Origin: Thozetella sp. PMI_491
Lineage: Eukaryota; Ascomycota; Sordariomycetes; Chaetosphaeriales; Chaetosphaeriaceae
Direction: 5' to 3'
Length of the DNA: 64,000 nucleotides
NCBI GenBank assembly: GCA_021432635.1
Contig: MU270044.1
Span: forward strand, 712,118 to 776,117
The notes under the pieces are model-generated. The model did no database searches. It was not told the DNA's origin and saw only the letters and a list, made by a program, of their open reading frames with translations. Made by a program: the position numbers and the translations under genes. Of the stretch, positions 56,786 to 64,000 are shown piece after piece (positions within the stretch are counted from its first letter, which is position 1; each line of letters starts with the position of its first letter).

Positions 56786-59703
56786 ATGGAAGACCGCGAG
56801 GAGACGCCCGCCACCCCGGCGATACATTTTGACGACTCCGTACGTCCTGCGCCAGCCCCGGCAGGCATCAGGGAGAAGCTGCCCAGTACGAAAGAGAGAA
56901 TGTCTAGAGAAGTTGACGACATCGAAAGAGCTCGAGAGATTGCCAACGACGACACCCTCCAGTCCCGCAAGCAAGTATGTTCCAGAGCAGCCCCCCCCCC
57001 CCCCCCCCCCCCAATATAGAGCTCCCGATTTAACTAACTCCAGGGGCCTCCATAGAACTATAGCGGCTACCTTCTCTTCTGGCTTGCCTTCCAGTCGACC
57101 GGCGTGATCTACGGCGACATCGGGACCTCGCCCCTCTATGTGTATTCGTCCACGTTCTCGTCCCAACCCTCCTGGGACGACCTGGTCGGATGCCTGTCCA
57201 TCATCATCTGGTCCTTGACCTTGATCGTCACGGTCAAATATACATTCATCGTCTTGCGCGCTGACGATGACGGCCAGGGCGGAACGTGAGCTGCCAACCC
57301 GCCGCCCAACTCTCAGGGAAACCATTTGTGTGCATTCGGGGAGAGACTGACGTTTCATATCTATAGCTTCGCCCTCTACAGCTTGCTGTCTAGATATGCC
57401 AACATCACCCGCACCGGCCCCAACGTGTCCGACACGATCAAGATGGAGCGCTATGTGACGGGCGAGCTCCGGCCCGTGTCGCGCGGGCTGCGCCGGTTCC
57501 TCGAGAACTCGCCCACCGCCCAGTTTCTCCTGAAAGTCATTGGCGTCCTCGGCGTGTCGATGGTCATGTCGGACGGCGTCCTCACCCCGGCGCAGTCCGT
57601 GCTAGGTGCTATTCAGGGCCTCACCGTGGTCCGGCCCGACTTGGGCACCCCAGCCATCGTCGGCATCACCTGCGCCATCCTCGTCTTTCTGTTTTTACTC
57701 CAGTCAGTGTTCCCGTCTTCTTTATTGCCATTTTCGTCCAACATCGGGAGCATCTGAGTTCCTGCCTCTCGAGACATGCTCGGGCAGCTACATAAACCCC
57801 CCCGTTTTAGGAAATTACTAACACTCGGGCATGGGCAGACCCTTCGGCACCTCCCGCCTCGGCACGACCTTCGCGCCCGTCGTCACCGTCTGGCTCCTCT
57901 TCAACCTATGCGCCGGCATCTACAACCTGGCAACCTACGACTACACCGTGCTCAAGGCCTTTAGCCCCTACTTTGCCTTCAGCTACCTGATCCGCAACGG
58001 CCACGAGGGCTGGAAGAGCCTCGGAGGGTTATTGCTAGCCTTTACCGGAGTCGAAGCTCTGTTCGCAGACCTCGGCGCCTTCAGCAAGAGAGCTATCCAG
58101 ATCTCGTGGCTAGGTCTGGCGTACCCCTGCTTAATCTTCGCCTGTCAGTATTCCCGTGCTCTTTATTGCCGCTTTCGTCGAATATCGGGAGCATCTGAGC
58201 TCCTGCTCTTGAGACATGCTCCGGGTAGCCACAGACACATCCATTCGAGGATATTACTAACACTCGGGCATGGATAGACGCCGGGCAAGCGGCCTTCATC
58301 TCCATGGATGCCGACGAAACTGCCTTTACAAACCCTTTCTTCTTCACCGTCCCTCCAGGCACTTTCTACTTCAGGTCAGGCCCGGCTCCCTACCGAAAGC
58401 AAACCGAGACCGTGATGCAGCTTTGCTAACATGCCACCCTACAGTCTGGTTCTCGCCGTCTTGGCCGCCATCGTCGCCTCCCAGGCTATGATCACGAGCA
58501 CGTTCCAGCTGCTCGTCCAAGTGATGCGCCTGTCTTACTTCCCCCACATCAAGGTGGTGCATACCAGCAAGCACTTCCACAAGCAGGTTTACATGCCCAT
58601 GGCCAACTGGCTCCTGATGATTGGCACCGTGGTTGTCACGGCCGTCTATAACAACGTATGTTGGCATATGCCCGGCCCCTACTGCTCTACCTTGTTCGTA
58701 CTGACCACCCCGCCCGGCGTAGACCACCTCCTTGGGTAATGCATATGGGGTCTGCGTCATTTTCGTAACCTTCATTACCACATGCATGGTGTCGTTGGTG
58801 GCACTCATCATCTGGCGCGTGCCGGCCTACGTTGTCCTGCCCCTCTTCCTTATCTTCGGCGCCCTGGACGGCGTGTACCTCACCTCGGTGCTCACCAAGG
58901 TCCCCAGCGGCGCGTGGTTCACCCTCGTCCTGGCCGCCATCCTCTCGTCCATCTTCATTCTGTGGCGCTTCGGCAAGGAGGCGCAGTGGAACGCCGAGTC
59001 GCTCGACCGCCTGCGGCCGGGCTCGCTCTTGACCGTCACGAGCGCCACGTCGACCTCGTCGCTCCCCAATCCCAACGCGCCGACCTGCCTGCGGCTGGCG
59101 CCGCCCTCCAACCCGGTCCCCATTTCTACCGTGCCGGGCCTGGGCATCTTCTTCGACAAGTCGGGCGACCCGGCCGTCGTGCCGCCCTCCTTCACGCACT
59201 TTGTCCGGAAGTTCGCCGCCCGGCCCGAGGTGCTGGTCTTCTTCCACATGCGGCCCCTCCCCCGGCCGACGGTCCCCGCCGCCGAGCGCTTCATAGTCAC
59301 GCGCGCGCCGGGCAGCGAGGGGTTGCTGCCGAACGCGTACAGCATCGTGCTCCGCCACGGCTACGCCGACGACGTGCTGCGGCCGGGCCTGGCGCGCGAC
59401 CTCGTGGCCCAGATCGAGCTCACCGTGTCGAGGGGCGTGGCGGGCGGCCGGGCCAAGGGCGAGGCTCAGGTGAGCAGGGAACTCGCGGCGCTGCGCAAGG
59501 CCGTGGAGGACCAAACTGTCTACGTGCTGGGCAAAGAGGCGCTGCGCATCCGCCGCCCGGCCAAGATGGGGCCTTGGGGGTGGTGCCGTCGTGTGCTGCT
59601 TGGCACTTTCCTATGGATCCGGGAGAATTCGAGGACCAAGCTGGCCGATTTGGATATTGACATCGATAGGTTAGTGGAGGTTGGGTTTGTGAAGGAGATT
59701 TAG
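56786..59703 (+). CDS. hak1: HAK-type high-affinity potassium transporter
   Basis: Seven exons (56786-56974, 57056-57285, 57367-57702, 57839-58143, 58278-58374, 58445-58655, 58723-59703) give 782 residues, normal for the HAK/KUP/KT family. The hallmark [16 protein letters not shown] lies in the first span, followed by [16 protein letters not shown] and [31 protein letters not shown] and [18 protein letters not shown] are later conserved pieces. About twelve spans are followed by a cytoplasmic C-terminal domain of some 250 residues. The family takes up potassium with protons or sodium when potassium is scarce; in Neurospora the HAK gene is induced by potassium starvation. Introns 57703-57838 and 58144-58277 are homologous to each other. 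The first intron contains an uninterrupted run of 22 C. Confidence 0.95.
56991..57012 (+). repeat. Run of 22 cytosines in HAK intron 1
   Basis: A pure C homopolymer lies between the donor at 56975 and the branch region near 57033. It is outside coding sequence, but its length is at the limit of reliable sequencing, so the exact count may be wrong. Confidence 0.9.
57703..57838 (+). repeat. Introner-like element, copy A (HAK intron 3)
   Basis: This 136-base intron runs from GTCAGT to GGGCAG and is similar along its length to the next intron of the same gene. The first 63 bases differ at eight positions by eye, and the last 26 at three. Both contain the branch-point word TTACTAACAC and the same following bases. 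GAGCAT at 57748-57753 can pair with ATGCTC at 57776-57781 to form a hairpin. It sits in phase 2. Confidence 0.8.
58144..58277 (+). repeat. Introner-like element, copy B (HAK intron 4)
   Basis: This 134-base intron is homologous to the intron at 57703-57838. It begins GTCAGT and ends GGATAG, with the same TTACTAACAC branch region. The hairpin is slightly longer here: GGAGCAT at 58188-58194 pairs with ATGCTCC at 58216-58222. It sits in phase 1, so the two copies are in different codon positions of unrelated exon sequence. Confidence 0.8.
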
Positions 59704-60360
59704 AAGGAACTGGGGGGAGGGGAAAGGGGGCAAAACTGCTGTAAACAGCAGTGCAGCGAGGCCAAGCTGCCTCATCCTAGCTGAATTCTCGAAACCAGCA
59801 AGGCCAAGCTAATCGACCAGTCTAACCCGGGCCAGTCATGAAAACATCACAGTTATAGCGCATTTCCTGGTCACAAGATGGATCCAATATCCAAATCAAT
59901 TTTGCTAGTGCGTCCTATGTGCACAGTGCCATCCCATCCCCGACTTTGGGGTCCAAGAGGCCAAAAGATGTGTCCCGAGGGAGGTTCTAGACGAGAGCCC
60001 CCGAGAAGAAATGAAGTAGTAGAAGAAGGGAGGTTAATGATACAAAAAGGTCGAAGCGAAAAGCTGTCAAGCCCGGGCGCAGTGCTTCCACAACCCAGCC
60101 CGGCAAACCGGTACATGTGTGTTCATAGCGTCGTCAAAGAAAAGGAATCCACCAACCACCAAAGCCAAGCGCCTGATCTCTTCTTTTTTTGGCAATGCCT
60201 AGCCCCCTCGATGGTCTCTCTATTTCCGGCCTCAAAAGATGGCTCCTATAAACGGGAGCGGTGCAATAAAACAGGCGCCGTGCCCTCGTGGGCTGCGGGT
60301 TGAATGGATGTTTCGGTGACGGGTTTGGTGCTGTTGCTTGCTGCACGCTTGTCCCCGTCT
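59704..60360. other. Intergenic between convergent HAK and DUF1996 genes
   Basis: The 657 bases should carry both 3' UTRs. A 141-codon plus frame at 59878-60303 is without family features and runs towards the end of the next gene, so it is not called. Confidence 0.5.
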
Positions 60361-62235
60361 TTACCTACGGCGGACCGAGGGGCCGCGGCGGTAGTGCAGG
60401 TGCTTGTGGAGGTGACGCTTCTCAGCGCCTCCCGAAGCAGCACCGGTGGAGACGGAGCCGTCCTTCGTGTAGAGGGATAGGGCCCAGTCGCCGCCGCAAG
60501 TCTCGTCAGCGGCGCCCTCGCACGCCATGTCGCACGCAGACTCGGCGAGCTGGGTGGCAGTCACCAGGCTGTTGGCACAGTAGCACTGACCACCGTACTC
60601 AGTACCGGCGATGTTGAAGCCCTTGGAGGAGCAGTACTCGACGCAGTTGGTGTTGCTGATCTTGCCCAGGTTGGGGCGGATCTCACCGTTCGCCACGCGA
60701 GTCCGAGCATCCTGGTAGCATCCGGCGTACTTGAAGCCACCGACGTCGGGCTTGGTCGAGTTCGAGCCAGCTGCGGCGGTGCTGGAAGGGGCAGGGTCCT
60801 GGGCAGTCGGGGACGGGCCGTTCTCGGTCACGTACACGGTGCTCCAGCGCGTAACAGTCTCCCAGACGGTCTTCGTGACCATGCCGCCGCCAGGCTGCGA
60901 CTCAGGCGCCGGGGTGGTCTGAGGGGGGTCCTGGGCCGGCGCGTCGGATGTGGCAGCAGCCTCGGACGAAGTGGGGGTCGGGTCCTCAACCTTGTTGGGC
61001 AAGGTAGTCGTCGGGTCCTGCTGGACAGGAGGAGTCGACTCTGCAGCGGGGCTGGAGGCAACCGCCGAGGTAGAAGCAGGAGCCGGCGCGTTGGACGAGG
61101 AGCCGGAACCCGAGCCGGAGCCGGAGCCGCTGCCGCTGGTGTTGCCGACGCCCCAGCCGGCCGGAGGGTTGTTGCCGGGGAGGGCGTTCAGAGTGCCAGT
61201 GGTAACCTCGTTGATCACAGGGGCAATGTTGCAGCTCTTCGACTTGTCGCTCAGGCCGCCAATGATGGTGGGGCACTTGTCCATGCCGCTATCGCCAGCG
61301 TCGCAACCGTCAATGATGGCCTGCAGGGTCGGCTCATCCCAGCCAGCGATGAAGTCACCGTGGGAGGAGAAGCCGGTCCTATCGCCGTTGGCGAGGATGA
61401 AAGGCTGGGTCTTGCCGTCACGCGTCCAGCGGTCCGCGAGCTTAGGGGTGTTCCAGTAAACCTCGAAGAAGATGTGAGGAGTGTGGATCCAGCCGGGGGG
61501 GCAGTCCTGCTTGTTGTTGCCGGTGGAAGCGGGGAACTGCATGTTCGTCTTGTAGTTCTCCAGACCAGCAGCCGGGTTGTAGCACGAAGGGAAGTGAAGG
61601 TCCATGCGGAGAGGCGAGGCGTAGCCGTCGCACTCTTGGAAGGGGAATCCCATGCCGGAGCCTTTGTTGTTGGGGTCCTGGATGCCGGCCATGCTGCCGT
61701 CAGAGCCGACGGGCCAGCTGGGGGGGTTGAAGTTGCTGCGAGGGCAGGTCCACTGGGTCGGCTGGGTCTTGCCCTTGGAGCTGTCGAGCTGCAGCTCGCC
61801 ATCGGTGGTGGGAGCAGTGCGAAGGGAGGCGTCACCGCTGATCATCTTGAGGCCGGTAGGGAAAGCCTTGATCTCGTCGTTGGTTCCCTCGAAGAAGTAG
61901 TATACGTTCATGTAGAACATCTCAACCTGCTCGAACAAACCGGTCTTGGGGTCCTGGAAGAAAAGGGTAGGAAACCAGTAGTTGCTCTTGTCGTTCTTGA
62001 TGAGCGAATTGGTGCAGCTGGACTCCTTGAGCTGCTCACCGGTCACGTTCAGGCCGAAGTTGCTGGCTCCCATGATGGTGTGAAGATGGCCCGAGGCCAC
62101 ACCCGGGCTGACGATAGGGTCGGCTCGGACGGTGGTCAGGGGACCGTCGCCGAAGAAGCGGAGCACGGCAAAGGTACGGCCGTCCTTGGCGGCGGCCGAG
62201 GCGACCAAGGTCGCCAAGACTGTAGCGAAAAGCAT
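60361..62235 (-). CDS. Secreted DUF1996 protein with C-terminal WSC domain
   Basis: Single exon of 624 residues. A signal peptide (MLFATVLATLVASAAA) precedes the DUF1996 domain (about 35-310), with family motifs DPIVSPGVASGHLHTIMGASNF, NYWFPTLFF, CPPGWIHTPHIFFEVYWNTP and SSHGDFIAGWD. DUF1996 has no proven activity; conserved His, Asp and Cys suggest an extracellular enzyme or binding domain. A linker with six Gly-Ser repeats and Thr/Pro/Ala-rich sequence leads to one WSC domain (about 503-595: FKYAGCYQDA, GTEYGGQCYCANS, CDMACEGAADETCGG). The tail EKRHLHKHLHYRR follows a Lys-Arg pair that fits a Kex2-type cleavage site. It is a likely wall or matrix protein. The other WSC protein of the window, the copper radical oxidase, is 28 kb away and not closely linked. 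Confidence 0.92.
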   Translation of the reverse strand: MLFATVLATLVASAAAKDGRTFAVLRFFGDGPLTTVRADPIVSPGVASGHLHTIMGASNFGLNVTGEQLKESSCTNSLIKNDKSNYWFPTLFFQDPKTGLFEQVEMFYMNVYYFFEGTNDEIKAFPTGLKMISGDASLRTAPTTDGELQLDSSKGKTQPTQWTCPRSNFNPPSWPVGSDGSMAGIQDPNNKGSGMGFPFQECDGYASPLRMDLHFPSCYNPAAGLENYKTNMQFPASTGNNKQDCPPGWIHTPHIFFEVYWNTPKLADRWTRDGKTQPFILANGDRTGFSSHGDFIAGWDEPTLQAIIDGCDAGDSGMDKCPTIIGGLSDKSKSCNIAPVINEVTTGTLNALPGNNPPAGWGVGNTSGSGSGSGSGSGSSSNAPAPASTSAVASSPAAESTPPVQQDPTTTLPNKVEDPTPTSSEAAATSDAPAQDPPQTTPAPESQPGGGMVTKTVWETVTRWSTVYVTENGPSPTAQDPAPSSTAAAGSNSTKPDVGGFKYAGCYQDARTRVANGEIRPNLGKISNTNCVEYCSSKGFNIAGTEYGGQCYCANSLVTATQLAESACDMACEGAADETCGGDWALSLYTKDGSVSTGAASGGAEKRHLHKHLHYRRGPSVRRR

Positions 62236-64000
62236 ATCGACTTTTTTGTTTATGTGTGAAACGGGAGCGGGTTGCTATATGGGTCGGGCGGGATGTGCGT
62301 CGTGAGAAAGTGGTTCGGCAAAACGAGTCTCTGGGACTGTGGTCGGCGGATGAGCCAAGTGGATTTTTCTATAATTGATTCCTGGATGCTATGTTTTCCT
62401 GAGCATCAAACGAGTGAAGAGTAACAGACAATGGGGCGGAAGGGCCTTGTCGGTGACGATGGAGGATGTTCAAAAAACGAATCACACAAAGAAGGATAGT
62501 GAAAAGAAGGACTGGACGACGTGCGTAGCACTGGTCTCTGCTGAAAGGGAGCGTGGGTGAAAGAGAGTGTGGGTAGGAAAGAAGACGACGACACAAACCC
62601 AGGAGAGGTTACCGAGGGTGAGGAGGAAAGAGAGAGGAGGGTAGGGAAGCAGGTGAGGGGAGCGCCTCATCTAATAAAGCTCGTCAGCCCCGGCGCCATG
62701 GTGTTGAGCCTAGATGGAGGCTACTGCATGGTGGTAATGATGTGGCCTAGCGCAGGCCGTCTTGCCGTCGTGCGACTTCGCGGTCGAGCCTGGGCGGCCA
62801 GGGCAGGGATGGCAGTGCGACGCCATGTGGTTGGGAGCCTACTACCCACCAGGGACGGCGCCGACCAGCTGCAGGCCGAAAGGAGTTGGGTGGGGACAGA
62901 CGCCGGTGACTTTTTCGCTCTGACCCGTGATGGGGGGACCGTCCAGGACGTCGGTGTCTCCCGCTGTCCGGATGCGACGACGGTCCCTCGCCTCCCCCCC
63001 TGGCAAGTGCTTCTCCACCTGCATGAGCGACTGCCATCTTGACAGACCCGCAGAGGGGCGATGCGGCCGCCGTACAGTATAATTGGAAAGAGCCACGATG
63101 GGAATCCTCCCTCCTGATCACGTCTCGCCAAAGCGATACGAAAGAAGACGAATGGCGATGATGGCGATGGAGGCCATGTCAGATACGTAGGTGAAGTGGG
63201 TACTCCGTAGATAGGTACGGTAGGTAACTCTGACGCGGTGATGGGGGGGCTTTGGCCAAGAAAGGCACCCGCGCGCCTTCTACAGTGGTGGTGTGTGGCT
63301 TTTTTTTCCTTGGACGGGCGGCAAAGGGCAAACAATGAGGAAGCGGAACAAAGGAGAAGCCCAACGAAGACCCGGCTTCTACGAAAAGAGGGACCAACGG
63401 CGCCAGGGCAAACGGCCACGGCGGCCTGCCTTGGGCTGACCCGGGCCAAACAACGAAACGACGGGAAGCTGACCAGAAGCAAGCAGCAGTCTGTTCCTGC
63501 ATGGTGCAGGCGCCAAGGCGGGTCTGATTGGAGGAGCGCAGTCTGTTCCTGGATCTGCACCTGCAGCTTGCAGCCTGCAGCTTGCCAGCCCCCCCCCCTC
63601 CACGCCTCCCTGGTACGTTAGGGATGGGGGGGAGGGGGTGGTGTGCGTTGGCGCCGAAGCAAGGCACAAGCTGAGCTGAGGGGCAGAGGCTCTAAAAAAA
63701 AATGAAAATACACAAACCCAAAGCGGCGCATGCAAGACGACGTGGGTTCGAAAGAAGACGGCGCGGAAGTCGGGGCGACTCATCCCAAGACCAGATCCCC
63801 GCCGCCCTCCCGGGTTTAGCGTCCTGAGGCGTCGCTATCGGCCAATCAGATCCCCAGAGTGTTTAATAAGGGGGCCAGGATGGGGCCGAGGATGTCAGGG
63901 CACATTTTTAAGGTTAAAACAAGCGGCCCCATTGTTATTCTTGCACAGTAGCACTGGATCGACAGAGATTAGCAACGACGAGAGGTACCTACGTAGAGGA
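62236..64000. promoter_or_regulatory. Upstream region of the DUF1996-WSC gene
   Basis: The near part should be the minus-strand promoter and leader; the minus strand is C/T-rich around 62560-62660. The longest frame (279 codons at 62721-63560 minus) is low-complexity and has no family motif. No gene is supported to the window end. Confidence 0.45.

Noticed and set aside
58687-59514. A 275-codon antisense frame in the HAK gene
   Set aside because: It lies opposite the conserved transporter C-terminal region and is composed of Gly/Arg/Glu-rich sequence caused by codon bias.
1-64000. CRISPR arrays, ribosome binding sites, operons
   Set aside because: The window is eukaryotic, with spliced genes and U2 RNA. 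No regularly spaced repeats of the CRISPR kind were seen.

Overview
The window comes from a filamentous ascomycete, most likely a Sordariomycete of the Sordariales and possibly Chaetomiaceae. The reasons are GC-rich coding DNA with C/G in third positions, many short introns with fungal donor and branch-point signals, and a gene set typical of moulds: NoxD/PRO41, HAK potassium transporter, WSC-domain secreted proteins and Zn2Cys6 factors. The family placement is inference from style and content; no species was identified. There are sixteen protein-coding genes and one spliceosomal RNA gene, separated by long gene-free stretches of up to about 5.7 kb.

Left part (1-23 kb). A Polo-like kinase (minus) is divergent from an OPA3-family mitochondrial gene (plus), followed by an unrecognised three-exon gene. 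After 5.3 kb without a convincing gene comes a 144-residue membrane protein that I read as the p22phox-like NoxD/PRO41. Then come an RTC3-like FYSH-domain gene and a DH-PH Rho exchange factor (both minus), the proteasome assembly chaperone Nas2, and the Ran GTPase, whose first intron starts with GC rather than GT.

Middle part (23-47 kb). A 5.7 kb gene-poor gap precedes a 1260-residue secreted copper radical oxidase with five WSC domains. ALG8 glucosyltransferase and the ISW2-type chromatin remodeller subunit ITC1 follow. Next is an HDEL-terminated, PDI-like protein that lacks a CxxC site and has two successive 8-base micro-exons, and then a single-exon DHA1-type MFS transporter.

Right part (47-64 kb). 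The U2 snRNA gene lies downstream of the MFS gene on the minus strand. It is followed by a Zn2Cys6 factor with UPC2-like zinc cluster, a membrane-anchored metallophosphatase, the 25S rRNA m5C methyltransferase Rcm1, a HAK potassium transporter and a secreted DUF1996-WSC protein.

Genes are independently transcribed. Loose functional themes are the ER and secretory pathway (ALG8, PDI-like, NoxD), wall and secreted proteins (two WSC proteins), and nuclear or RNA functions (Ran, ITC1, U2, Rcm1).

The most notable signal is in the HAK gene. Two of its introns are clearly homologous along their whole length and share a hairpin and a branch-point block, which makes them a candidate pair of introner-like elements. 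The PDI-like gene architecture is second.
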